From: an uncultured Bacteroidales bacterium
GTDB taxonomy: Bacteria > Bacteroidota > Bacteroidia > Bacteroidales > UBA932
DNA length: 64,000 bases
Direction: 5' to 3'
Assembly: GCA_949294195.1 (NCBI GenBank)
Contig: CASFGK010000014.1
Span: 62,001-126,000 of the forward strand
Below, piece by piece: positions 52,405 to 60,767 of this stretch. The notes beneath the pieces were generated by a model. It had not been told where the DNA came from. It saw nothing but the letters and a program-made list of their open reading frames with translations, and made no database searches. The number at the start of each line of letters is the position of its first letter. The first letter of the stretch is position 1. Made by a program: the position numbers and the translations under genes.

Positions 52405-53307
52405 ATGGAAAGGTACGGTATGAATCTGATCATGTCCGCCGCGGTGCTTCTGTCTGCTGCCGGGTGCGGAATGAAAGAACTGAAGTTCGATGCCTGCGGG
52501 CAGGTCAATGCGACAGAAGTGGTGGTCTCTGCCGAAAGCAGCGGAAGGCTTGTCAGCTTCGGTATCCGGGAAGGTGACAGGCTTGCGGCAGGGGAGTATG
52601 CGGGACAGATAGATTCAGTACAGATATGGCTTCAGAGAGAGGAACTTGTCAGAAGAAAAGAAAGTGCGGAAGTGAAAATGACTGATATCGGCTGTCAGAT
52701 GAGTGCACAGTATGCCAGACTTGAAAATCTGGCCGCCGAGCTGAAACGTTCGCAGGCTCTTCTGGAAAAGGATGCCGGAACACAGAAGCAGGTAGATGAC
52801 CTGGAGTCCGAAATCAGGATCCTGCGCGGGCAGATTGCGGCAGCAGAGCAGAGCTACAGGCAGAATAACGAGAGTGTCCGATGTGAGATTTCCACGCTAG
52901 ATGTCCAGATCGCCCAGACAGAAGACAAGCTGAGAAAATGCAGGATAGTCGCTCCGGTATCGGGTACTGTCCTTGAGAAGTATGCCGAAGAAGGGGAGAG
53001 CGTGACTTCAGGACGCCAGCTGTTCAAGATAGCGGATATGGCGGATGTTTATGTAAGAGCGTATTTCTCCTCATCACAGCTTTCTGCACTGCATCTCGGG
53101 GACAAGGTCAGTGTAATTCCGGATGACGGGTCTGAGAACCCTGACAGCTATGAAGGTACAGTGACATGGATTTCAGAAGAAGCCGAATTTACCCCTAAGA
53201 ATATCCAGACACGCGATGAAAGGGCGGATCTTGTATATGCGGTAAAGATCGCGGTGCGTAATGACGGACGCCTCCGTCTCGGAATGTATGCGTATATCAT
53301 GATATGA
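52405..53307 (+). CDS. HlyD-family periplasmic adaptor lipoprotein
   Basis: A 300-residue membrane-fusion protein with a lipobox at LSAAGC (near residue 21). It has a lipoyl half-motif (VVVSAESSGRLVSFGIREGD), a long coiled-coil hairpin (about residues 85-165), the second lipoyl half (CRIVAPVSGTVLEKYAEEGESV) and a beta-barrel part. It resembles YbhG. It links the ABC pump in the inner membrane to the TolC protein. The ATPase gene begins 4 bp inside its end. Confidence 0.9.
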   Translation: MERYGMNLIMSAAVLLSAAGCGMKELKFDACGQVNATEVVVSAESSGRLVSFGIREGDRLAAGEYAGQIDSVQIWLQREELVRRKESAEVKMTDIGCQMSAQYARLENLAAELKRSQALLEKDAGTQKQVDDLESEIRILRGQIAAAEQSYRQNNESVRCEISTLDVQIAQTEDKLRKCRIVAPVSGTVLEKYAEEGESVTSGRQLFKIADMADVYVRAYFSSSQLSALHLGDKVSVIPDDGSENPDSYEGTVTWISEEAEFTPKNIQTRDERADLVYAVKIAVRNDGRLRLGMYAYIMI

Positions 53308-54233
53308 TGAATTCCATAGAAATAGAAGGAATTTCCAGAAGTTACGGAAATGTGCATGCGCTCAAGGATATTTCGATGCGCGTGGAGCCAGGTGAAATCT
53401 TCGGTCTGATAGGGCCTGACGGAGCCGGCAAGACTACACTTTTCCGTATAATGACCACACTCATGCTTCCGGATTCCGGCACAGGTACGGTATGCGGGCT
53501 GGATATAGTGAAAGACTGTTCCCGGCTGAGGAGGATTATCGGCTATATGCCGGGCAGGTTTTCTCTGTACCAGGATCTGAGCGTCAGGGAGAATCTTGAC
53601 TATTTTGCAACGCTTTTCGGCACCACGGTCAAGGACAATTATGAGAACATCAAGGAAATATATTCTCAGATAGAGCCTTTCAGAGACCGGAGGGCAGGCA
53701 AACTGTCCGGAGGAATGAAACAGAAACTTGCGCTCTGCTGTGCGCTTGTGCACAGACCGTCGGTATTGTTTCTCGATGAGCCTACTACGGGGGTTGATGC
53801 CGTCAGCCGCAAGGACTTCTGGACAATGCTCTCCAGAATAAAGTCATCCGGGATAACAGTCTTTGTCTCCACTCCATATATGGATGAAGCGGAGCGGTGC
53901 GACAGACTTGCTCTTATCAGGGACGGATCTCTGATCGGAATGGGGACGCCGGAAGAAATCGTTGCCGGCTATCCGCTCAGGCTGCTTGCCGTGAAAGGAA
54001 AGAATATGTATCAGGTATTGAAGACATTGAGAAGGACCGAAGGAGTCATGTCATGTTTCTCGTTCGGGGATTCGCTTCATGTTGCATATAATCCTGAAAA
54101 GACATGCAAGGATCGGATATGCCGGACTCTTGCACAAGAGGGGGACAGAGACTGTACAGTCATGGAAACCGGACCTGGCATCGAGGACTGTTTCATGTGG
54201 CTTTCCAGACAGAATGCACTGACAGGTAAATGA
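53304..54233 (+). CDS. ABC transporter ATP-binding protein (first of two)
   Basis: A 309-residue ATPase. Walker A is GPDGAGKTT (near residue 39), the signature is KLSGGMKQK, and Walker B with the catalytic Glu is VLFLDEPTTGVD. It corresponds to one half of the dual-ATPase YbhF/CcmA-like systems (the two halves are fused in E. coli YbhF). The C-terminal 80 residues extend beyond the core domain. Start and end overlap its neighbours by 4 bp. Confidence 0.93.
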   Translation: MMNSIEIEGISRSYGNVHALKDISMRVEPGEIFGLIGPDGAGKTTLFRIMTTLMLPDSGTGTVCGLDIVKDCSRLRRIIGYMPGRFSLYQDLSVRENLDYFATLFGTTVKDNYENIKEIYSQIEPFRDRRAGKLSGGMKQKLALCCALVHRPSVLFLDEPTTGVDAVSRKDFWTMLSRIKSSGITVFVSTPYMDEAERCDRLALIRDGSLIGMGTPEEIVAGYPLRLLAVKGKNMYQVLKTLRRTEGVMSCFSFGDSLHVAYNPEKTCKDRICRTLAQEGDRDCTVMETGPGIEDCFMWLSRQNALTGK

Positions 54234-54988
54234 TATTGCCTATGGAACAGAATGCAGTGGAAATAAGACACCTTACGAAAATGTTCGGGGATTTTACGGC
54301 CGTGGACAATATCAGTTTCAGTGTCCGCCGCGGTGAGATTTTCGGCTTCCTAGGGGCGAACGGGGCGGGAAAGACCACGGCCATGAGGATTCTGTGCGGT
54401 TTGAGCCGCCCTACTTCCGGAGGCGGGACAGTAGCAGACTATGATATAAATACGGAGCAGGAAAAGATAAAACGGCATATTGGTTACATGAGCCAGAAGT
54501 TTTCTCTTTATCCCGACCTGACAGTCAGGGAGAATATCCGGCTGTTCGGAGGAATATACGGTCTCAGGGACAAGGAAATCAGGGAAAAGACGGATGTCCT
54601 GCTCGGTATGCTCGGAATGCGGCAGGAGAGGGACAAGCTTGCAGGTGCACTTCCATTGGGATGGAAACAGAAACTGGCATTCAGCATAGCAATGATCCAT
54701 GAACCGGAAATAATCTTTCTAGACGAGCCTACGGGAGGGGTGGATCCCGAAACCAGACGCAGGTTCTGGGAAATGATATATGATGCATCCGAAAACGGGA
54801 CGACAGTTTTTGTCACGACCCACTATATGGATGAGGCCGAGTATTGCGACCGGGTGTCCGTGATGGTGGACGGGAAGATTGCCGCACTGGGCTCTCCGGA
54901 AAAGCTTAAAGATGCTTACCGTGCAGAAAACATGGACGAAGTATTCAGGATAATCGTCGGAAGATCAGGAAAGGAGGACTGGAGATGA
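54230..54988 (+). CDS. ABC transporter ATP-binding protein (second of two)
   Basis: A 252-residue ATPase with Walker A GANGAGKTTAM, Walker B FLDEPTGGVDPE and the switch histidine in TTHYMDEAE. The signature loop reads LAGALPLGWKQK, so the usual LSGG motif is replaced. This degenerate signature may make one of the two ATP sites inactive, as in many asymmetric ABC pairs. It could also start at the ATG at 54242 (MEQNAVEIRHL). Confidence 0.92.
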   Translation: MILPMEQNAVEIRHLTKMFGDFTAVDNISFSVRRGEIFGFLGANGAGKTTAMRILCGLSRPTSGGGTVADYDINTEQEKIKRHIGYMSQKFSLYPDLTVRENIRLFGGIYGLRDKEIREKTDVLLGMLGMRQERDKLAGALPLGWKQKLAFSIAMIHEPEIIFLDEPTGGVDPETRRRFWEMIYDASENGTTVFVTTHYMDEAEYCDRVSVMVDGKIAALGSPEKLKDAYRAENMDEVFRIIVGRSGKEDWR

Positions 54989-56097
54989 GAGAATTTGCCG
55001 CATCTGTTGTCAAAGAGTTCCGGCACATATTCAGGGACAGGCGCACCATACTTATTGCCATGGTGATGCCTGTGGTGCAGATCATCCTTTTCGGATTTGC
55101 GGTCAGCACTGAAGTCAATGATGTAAGGGTGATGTTCTGCGGGGATCTTTCAGATCCTGCAGTAAGGAATATCGTTGACAGGATAGACAACAACAGGTAT
55201 CTCAGGATTGTCGGCAGACTGGACAATCCTGATGAAATAGAAGATATCTTCCGGAAGAACATGGCTGATGCAGCCGTATGTTTTGACCGGGATTTCGGAG
55301 AGGCTCCGGTCCGTTCGGGAAATTCGCAGGCAAGAATCATCGGAGACGGCTCGGATCCGAATACGTCCCAGATGATAACAGGTTATCTGAAAGGTGTTTT
55401 CCAGTCAGGACAGGATGATTCCGGCGCTTCATTTACAGGGGAGAGGCAGGCATCGGTGACACCTGTCATCCAGCTCATGTACAACCCTGCCATGAAGTCT
55501 TCCTATAACTTCGTGCCTGGAGTCATGGGGCTGATTCTCATGCTTATATGTTCGATGATGACAGCAGTGTCAATAGTAAAGGAAAAGGAAACGGGAACCC
55601 TTGAGCTACTGCTTGTCTCCCCGGTCCGGCCACTGTGGATTATCGTCAGCAAGATGATACCGTATCTTGTGCTTTCGGCAATGAACTTCATCTGCATCCT
55701 CCTTCTGTCGCATTTTGTAATGGAAGTTCCGGTTAACGGAAGTCTCCTTCTCCTGTCTGCCGCAGCTCTTGTTTTCGTGATTACATCCCTGGCGCTCGGA
55801 CTGCTCATCTCCGTCATTTCCCCGAACCAGAAGACAGCGCTGCTGATATGCGGGATGGGCCTGACAATGCCGACAATGATATTTTCAGGCATTATTTTCC
55901 CCTGCGAGAGCATGCCGGAAATACTGCAGTGGTTTTCTGACATAATTCCGGCCAAGTGGTTCATAATAATAGTGAAGAAAGTGATGATACAGGGGAGCGG
56001 CTTTGCTTCGGCCGCCAAGGAGATGCTGATACTTACCTACATGGCCGCATTGCTTCTTGTCGTGAGCATTAAGAGTTTCAGGACCAGACTTCAATAA
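54985..56097 (+). CDS. ABC transporter permease, ABC-2 type (first of two)
   Basis: A 370-residue inner-membrane permease. An N-terminal helix after VVKEFRHIFRDRRTI is followed by a large extracytoplasmic domain (about 45-175), then five hydrophobic helices. The conserved ABC-2 segment KEKETGTLELLLVSPVRP is present. With its twin it forms the transport channel of the exporter. Start overlaps the previous gene by 4 bp. Confidence 0.92.
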   Translation: MREFAASVVKEFRHIFRDRRTILIAMVMPVVQIILFGFAVSTEVNDVRVMFCGDLSDPAVRNIVDRIDNNRYLRIVGRLDNPDEIEDIFRKNMADAAVCFDRDFGEAPVRSGNSQARIIGDGSDPNTSQMITGYLKGVFQSGQDDSGASFTGERQASVTPVIQLMYNPAMKSSYNFVPGVMGLILMLICSMMTAVSIVKEKETGTLELLLVSPVRPLWIIVSKMIPYLVLSAMNFICILLLSHFVMEVPVNGSLLLLSAAALVFVITSLALGLLISVISPNQKTALLICGMGLTMPTMIFSGIIFPCESMPEILQWFSDIIPAKWFIIIVKKVMIQGSGFASAAKEMLILTYMAALLLVVSIKSFRTRLQ

Positions 56098-56108
56098 AGG
56101 GAGGGGTT

Positions 56109-57209
56109 ATGTGGAAATATCTTCTTGAAAAGGAATTCAAACAGTTTTTCAGGGATCCCGGGCTTCCGAGGATGGCTCTGATGTTCCCTGTGCTTATGAT
56201 GCTGGTGTTCCCGTTTGCCGTGAGTATGGAAATAAGGAATATAAATCTCGCGGTAGTGGACTGCAGCAGAAGCGTGGAGTCTTCACGGCTTCTGGAAAAA
56301 TGTACTTCTTCGGGATATTTCCGTATTGTCGGCATGTGCCCGGGTCCGGAAGAAGCCATGCGCCTTATGGATGAAAACAAGGCTGACGCTATAATCACGA
56401 TCGGAGCCGATTTCGGCAGGGACATGGAGACAGGTTCGGGCTTTCCTGTCGGCATAAAGGTCAATACTGTCAACGGAACCAGAGGCAGTATCGGAGCACA
56501 GTATCTGCAGAACTGCATCATGATGTATCTCAGGGACAGGAATCCTGATATGGGGACGAATGTTTCCCCAGCCGCAGATATTTCGGAAAAGTACTATTTC
56601 AACAGTCTCATGGACTATAAGCTGTTCATGATACCGGCCCTGATAGTCATCGGGATAACCATGATCACGGCTTTTCTTCCGTCCCTCAACATCGTTTCGG
56701 AAAAGGAGACCGGCACCATAGAACAGATAAACGTGACTCCGGTCAGCAAACCTGCATTCATCATCTGCAAGATGATACCATATTGGGTGATAGCCTTTTT
56801 CGTACTTACAGCCTGTCTGCTGACAGCATGGGCTGTCTTCGGGTATACATGTCGGGGGAATATTCTCTGGCTCTATTTTTTCACTACCCTCGACATAGTC
56901 GTAATGGCAGGATTGGGGCTGCTCATTTCAAATTACAGCAGCAATGCCCAGCAGGCCATGTTCGTCATCTGGTTCTTTGCCGTGATATTCATCTTGATGA
57001 GCGGTATTTTCACTCCGATAGGATCCATGCCGGACTGGGCCGCGGCCATCACATATTTCAACCCGATGAGATACTATGCGGATGCCATGCGTGCCATCTA
57101 TATTAAAGGCAGTGATTTTGCCGATGTATGGTATGATGCTGTCGGGCTTTCCGTCATAGGGGTTCTTATGGCAGGTTGGGCAATTGCCGGCTACCGCAAG
57201 TCGGAGTAG
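56109..57209 (+). CDS. ABC transporter permease, ABC-2 type (second of two)
   Basis: A 366-residue permease homologous to the previous one. It has KEFKQFFRDPGLPRMAL at the N-terminus, a large extracytoplasmic domain, and SEKETGTIEQINVTPVSK before the membrane helices. The two permeases and two ATPases match the ybhFSR-type multidrug exporters. It is the last gene of the tetR-regulated operon; the decayed DUF418 gene is convergent, ending 5 bp beyond its stop. Confidence 0.92.
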   Translation: MWKYLLEKEFKQFFRDPGLPRMALMFPVLMMLVFPFAVSMEIRNINLAVVDCSRSVESSRLLEKCTSSGYFRIVGMCPGPEEAMRLMDENKADAIITIGADFGRDMETGSGFPVGIKVNTVNGTRGSIGAQYLQNCIMMYLRDRNPDMGTNVSPAADISEKYYFNSLMDYKLFMIPALIVIGITMITAFLPSLNIVSEKETGTIEQINVTPVSKPAFIICKMIPYWVIAFFVLTACLLTAWAVFGYTCRGNILWLYFFTTLDIVVMAGLGLLISNYSSNAQQAMFVIWFFAVIFILMSGIFTPIGSMPDWAAAITYFNPMRYYADAMRAIYIKGSDFADVWYDAVGLSVIGVLMAGWAIAGYRKSE

Positions 57210-57214
57210 TCCGT

Positions 57215-57944
57215 TCACTTGATGGTTCCGGCGCCTGTCCATGTCCACTTGTGCCAGAGGTATTCGAGAGGTCCCTGCCTGTGTGATTGATACTGTTTCA
57301 AACAGTATCGCTATGGCAGAAACCGCAAGGATTTTCACCCATGTGCGGAAGTTGTTTTCAGATGAAACGAAAAGCTGTTTCCTGCCGATGAAAAACCCGA
57401 GCAGAAACAGTCCTGCTGTCTGTATGTAACGACCTGCATTGACTGCCCACATAAGGCTGGCTTTCTGCCCCAGAGTGACATTGCAGAGGAGAAAATCCCA
57501 AAGATTGCCGCTCTTCGTATGGGCGGCTACTTCTGCATACATTTCATCGACCATAAGGTCGGGAAGACGGTGTGCCGGGTTAGCCAGACTTGCGAAAAAG
57601 TGGAACCATTCCACGGGTTGCAGCAGAAGGATGACAGCAGAGACAAGTATTGCCCTGTCACTCCAGTTCCTGGTAATGAACAGGACAATACTTGCGGCGG
57701 CGAACAGCAGCAGGACATCGCCTGCAGGAAAAAACGCGGCATTCAGCGTCGCGAATACGACGAGCAGCACCATCCGCCAGAGGAACCTGCAGCCGAAGTC
57801 CTTGCCTATACGTTTCCTGTTGTTCCACTGTATGTAGAAAGTGAATCCGAAAAGCAGCGCGAAAATAGCGTAAGCTTTACCGGCAAACAATGAAAACACT
57901 ACATTGAAAACTCCCTTGTCCAGCGATTCCAGCCAGACCGGCAT
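57215..57944 (-). pseudogene. Decayed DUF418-family membrane protein gene
   Basis: The minus-strand frame reads as the middle of a DUF418 protein (LDKGVFNVVFSLFAGKAYAIFALLFGF, then QPVEWFHFF, NVTLGQKASLMW, LFLLGFFIGRKQLF). It lacks the family's N-terminal stretch of about 40 residues. After AILFETVSITQ the last part jumps: in another frame the sequence GPLEYLWHKWTW, the usual C-terminal signature, follows at once and ends at a stop at 57215-57217. So roughly 120 residues are missing and a frameshift joins the parts. If translated in the first frame, the product runs into the ABC permease gene as nonsense. Confidence 0.75.
57289..57309. repeat. Perfect 21-nt palindrome near the pseudogene junction
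   Basis: GATACTGTTT (57289-57298) and AAACAGTATC (57300-57309) are exact reverse complements around one C. It lies just before the point where the DUF418 reading frame loses about 120 codons, suggesting a slipped or hairpin-mediated deletion. Confidence 0.6.
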
Positions 57945-57947
57945 CCG

Positions 57948-58226
57948 TCATTTCATGTGAGAATCAGTGATTCTGACCGCTTCCATGCCAGGAGTGTATT
58001 TCCCGGTATATGATACCTCTACTGTATCTCCTGTAAACAGACCGTCGATTCCGGTCCGGTCCGCATTCAATGTGCTGAAGGACAATGTATCATTACTCTC
58101 CGTCACAATCATGACCGTATTCATGGTGGCGTCCAGGACGGTCCCCTTGATATCGGAGGTCCCGGGCGACTGGTTGCAACCTGCAGCCAATATCCCGCAG
58201 GACAGGAGGAACATGCATTTTTTCAT
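57948..58226 (-). CDS. Small lipoprotein of unknown function
   Basis: A 92-residue lipoprotein (MKKCMFLLSCGILAAGC, lipobox LAAGC). The mature part is a beta-rich domain (IKGTVLDATMNTVMIVTES, VEVSYTGKYTPGMEAVRI) of the kind found in small Bacteroidota lipoproteins with OB-like folds. It is followed 3 bp later by the decayed DUF418 gene. The ATG at 58226 is preferred over a longer in-frame extension that passes the opposite promoter. Confidence 0.65.
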   Translation of the reverse strand: MKKCMFLLSCGILAAGCNQSPGTSDIKGTVLDATMNTVMIVTESNDTLSFSTLNADRTGIDGLFTGDTVEVSYTGKYTPGMEAVRITDSHMK

Positions 58227-58244
58227 ATCAAAAAGATTTATTTG

Positions 58245-58252
58245 TAAGTTTG
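58245..58252 (+). promoter_or_regulatory. -7 promoter box of the LysO-type pair
   Basis: TAAGTTTG is an exact TAnnTTTG match 24 bp before the first LysO-half start. Confidence 0.5.
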
Positions 58253-58276
58253 CAGCCGCAAACATACGAAAAAAAG

Positions 58277-58579
58277 ATGTTCTATTTGATACTGACAATG
58301 CTTGTCGGAGTGGTGGCAGGGCTTATTATGCGGAGAATCAAGGTTCTGGCCCATATAGGAAAAGCCATATCCGTGACGATATACGTGATGCTGTTCTTTC
58401 TAGGTGTGAAAATAGGAGCAGACAGGAACATACTTGCCAATCTTTCTTCTCTCGGTCTGCAGGCTCTTCTTCTGGCTCTGGCCGGAGCTATGGGGAGTGT
58501 GCTTTTCGCAGCTCTGCTGTACAGGTTCCTGTTCAAGGCAGACGGAACAAAAGGAAACAGGGTGGAGGAAAGGCCATGA
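58277..58579 (+). CDS. LysO-type transporter, N-terminal half (separate subunit)
   Basis: A 100-residue membrane protein with three hydrophobic helices, equivalent to the N-terminal part of LysO (DUF340): VMLFFLGVKIGADRNILANL is the conserved segment. In many bacteria LysO, a lysine exporter, is one chain of about 300 residues; here the two halves are separate genes. The C-terminal half starts at 58576 within the stop of this gene (ATGA). Confidence 0.8.
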   Translation: MFYLILTMLVGVVAGLIMRRIKVLAHIGKAISVTIYVMLFFLGVKIGADRNILANLSSLGLQALLLALAGAMGSVLFAALLYRFLFKADGTKGNRVEERP

Positions 58580-59211
58580 AAGGTACGCTGGCGGTAGTCC
58601 TGGTCTTTGCCGCGGGATGTATTGCGGGATGGTCAGGCCTGATTGATCTGGAGAGCTTCGGTGAAATAGGACGGGACCTTACGATGTATGTGCTGTATCT
58701 TCTGATATTTCTTGTAGGAATCAGCATGGGATGTAACCCGGAACTGAAGAAAATAGCAAAAAGCGTGAGCCCTAAGATATTGCTGCTTCCTGTGGCGACA
58801 ATACTCGGGACTTTGCTTTTTTCCGCCCTAGTGAGCGTGCTGATAAAAGAATGGAGCGTAGCCGACTGTCTGGCAGTTGGCAGCGGAATGGGATATTATT
58901 CCCTTTCTTCCGTGCTGATTTCCCAGTACAAGGAAGCCTCACTCGGTGTCCAGTTGGCAGCCGAACTGGGAACGATAGCCTTGCTGACCAACATTTTCCG
59001 TGAGATGTTCACACTGATATGCACTCCTCTGCTCGGCAAGTGGTTCGGCCCGTTTGCTCCCATAGCCTCGGCAGGGGTGACCGCAGTGGACGTATGTCTG
59101 CCGGTAATCGTCAGATTCACAGGAGACCGGATGCTTCCTGCCGCCATAGTCAGCGGAGTTGTCACAGACTTCAGCGTACCGATACTTGTCTCTTTCTTCT
59201 GCTCTTTTTAG
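58576..59211 (+). CDS. LysO-type transporter, C-terminal half (DUF340)
   Basis: A 211-residue membrane protein with about six helices. LLIFLVGISMGCNPE mirrors the motif of the N-terminal half, and SVADCLAVGSGMGYYSLSS with LGTIALLTNIFREMF are conserved LysO parts. Together the two proteins should form one exporter, probably for lysine or a similar cation (family-based inference). Translation is coupled by the 4-bp overlap. Confidence 0.85.
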   Translation: MKGTLAVVLVFAAGCIAGWSGLIDLESFGEIGRDLTMYVLYLLIFLVGISMGCNPELKKIAKSVSPKILLLPVATILGTLLFSALVSVLIKEWSVADCLAVGSGMGYYSLSSVLISQYKEASLGVQLAAELGTIALLTNIFREMFTLICTPLLGKWFGPFAPIASAGVTAVDVCLPVIVRFTGDRMLPAAIVSGVVTDFSVPILVSFFCSF

Positions 59212-59239
59212 GCCGCGGTAAAAACAGGACGTTCATGCA

Positions 59240-60289
59240 TTATCCTCTGATATGGTGGGGCGTCTGCTCAGGAAGAATGAAGGATATCTCGCACAGTCCC
59301 ATGACTGCACCGTCCTCTTTCCATGCGCTCTGGTAAATCATCTTCCGGATGCCATGCTTTTCAATGGTGTATACGTTCTGCCCTCCTGTTTCCAGAAGCT
59401 CTCTGATGATTGATTTTGACTTGTCGCCGTGACAGTCCATCAGGTTTTTCCCGATGAGGTCTCCGTGCCTGAAATATGTTTCCCTTGATTTCGCGTTCAT
59501 GTAAAGTATCACTCCGTCCCTGTCGCATACCGTGATGGCGCAGTTCATTTCCTCCGCCCATTCCGGAACGGCCCTGCGGACAGCATTTATCCTGTTCCGG
59601 ATTCTGCTCCAGCCTGCAGTATCGTTGAAGCAGCACCTGTCCATCGTTCCGGCCATAGTCCTGAATCTGCAGGCGGGTATCACGAAGCTGAAGACATCCT
59701 CGTCAAACCACTGTCTGGCAGACGGGTCTGTAAGGCCTACAAATGTCCGGAAGCCTTCCGACCTGTTTTCCCTGACGGCGTTCGCCACTATGGATGAACA
59801 TCCCGAGCCGAATACGAGCGATACGGTTTCAGGGTCATTCCTGTCAAAGAATGCCCATGCGCACAATCCGGAAATCACATCCGGAGAAGCGATGAAAAGC
59901 AGTCCTTCCATTCCGTCGAAACTTTCCGCCTGGTCTGCCCTTATGAAATTGAGGTATTTCCCCGGTGCGGCCACCGGTCCGTTTGTGCCGAGATATTCCT
60001 TTATCAGTTCCGGAGTTTCCTTGTATTTTTCCTTCTGTGAAACGAAAATCGGAACGTGGTCAGGCATCGGGGTGAATCCTGCATAGAACTTACCTCCTCC
60101 GCATGTGATGTTTTCCGTACTCAGGCATACCGGTTTCCCGTCCATTGCCTGATGGAGATATCTGAGGAAGCATCCGGGAATCTTCTCTGTCCCGGATGTC
60201 TGCGAGTCGCTGTAGAAGAAAACCAGCGGAAGCGGGGCCGCTTCACCGAATGCAGCCCTGTACTTGCCGATGAAAGATTTTATGTCCAT
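59240..60289 (-). CDS. DUF169-PAS fusion protein
   Basis: The 349-residue cytoplasmic protein has an N-terminal DUF169-like domain (about 1-215: LPLVFFYSD, CFLRYLHQAMDGKPVCLS, CGGGKFYAGF, FGSGCSSIVANAV), a cysteine-rich family of unknown function, perhaps binding metal or cofactor. Residues about 245-340 are a PAS domain (AITVCDRDGVILYMNAKSRETY onward). The combination suggests a sensor that couples a redox- or metal-responsive domain to a PAS partner. There is no DNA-binding or kinase domain. It stands alone, convergent with the LysO pair. Confidence 0.78.
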   Translation of the reverse strand: MDIKSFIGKYRAAFGEAAPLPLVFFYSDSQTSGTEKIPGCFLRYLHQAMDGKPVCLSTENITCGGGKFYAGFTPMPDHVPIFVSQKEKYKETPELIKEYLGTNGPVAAPGKYLNFIRADQAESFDGMEGLLFIASPDVISGLCAWAFFDRNDPETVSLVFGSGCSSIVANAVRENRSEGFRTFVGLTDPSARQWFDEDVFSFVIPACRFRTMAGTMDRCCFNDTAGWSRIRNRINAVRRAVPEWAEEMNCAITVCDRDGVILYMNAKSRETYFRHGDLIGKNLMDCHGDKSKSIIRELLETGGQNVYTIEKHGIRKMIYQSAWKEDGAVMGLCEISFILPEQTPHHIRG

Positions 60290-60369
60290 AAGGTGATACT
60301 GTCAGAATGGTTTTGCGATCATATGAGATTTTTTCCGTTGTATTGCATCTGACGGACCTGGCAAACAGT

Positions 60370-60669
60370 TCAGCAGCCGCTGCCGTCAAGGTTGCATGAC
60401 GTTCCTTCCGCAAGAGGCCGGGACCTGAGCCCTGCTTCTTCAGGTATAAGGGTTACTGTACCGTCTTCAAGCAGAAAGCATGGTATTCCGGCGGCTCCGG
60501 ACCTTTTGGCTCCCTCAAAAGCGGCACTGCTGTCTCTGAGTCTGAGGAATTCCTTCAGGTTTTTCACGTGTGCGCCGATATCGACTGTTTCATACCGGCC
60601 ATTGCCTTTTGCCTGCTCCTCGACATATTCGCAGTCAGGGCATGTCCGCATTCCGTATATCTTTATCAT
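60370..60669 (-). CDS. Small thioredoxin/glutaredoxin-fold protein
   Basis: A 99-residue protein with a CxxC motif (GMRTCPDCEYVEEQA) at residues 10-13 and the cis-Pro loop in AAGIPCFLLEDG. It belongs to the glutaredoxin-like family and probably acts in disulfide exchange. The start at 60669 (MIKIYGMRTC) gives the standard short N-terminus. The C-terminal tail is Cys-containing (CNLDGSGC), which is uncommon. Confidence 0.8.
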   Translation of the reverse strand: MIKIYGMRTCPDCEYVEEQAKGNGRYETVDIGAHVKNLKEFLRLRDSSAAFEGAKRSGAAGIPCFLLEDGTVTLIPEEAGLRSRPLAEGTSCNLDGSGC

Positions 60670-60767
60670 TGATTGCAGGATTATTTTTCTATTTGACTGT
60701 AAAATTAGTAAATTTAAACCGGTTTTCTGATACTGATACCGAATTCTGACATTTAATCTGATATACA

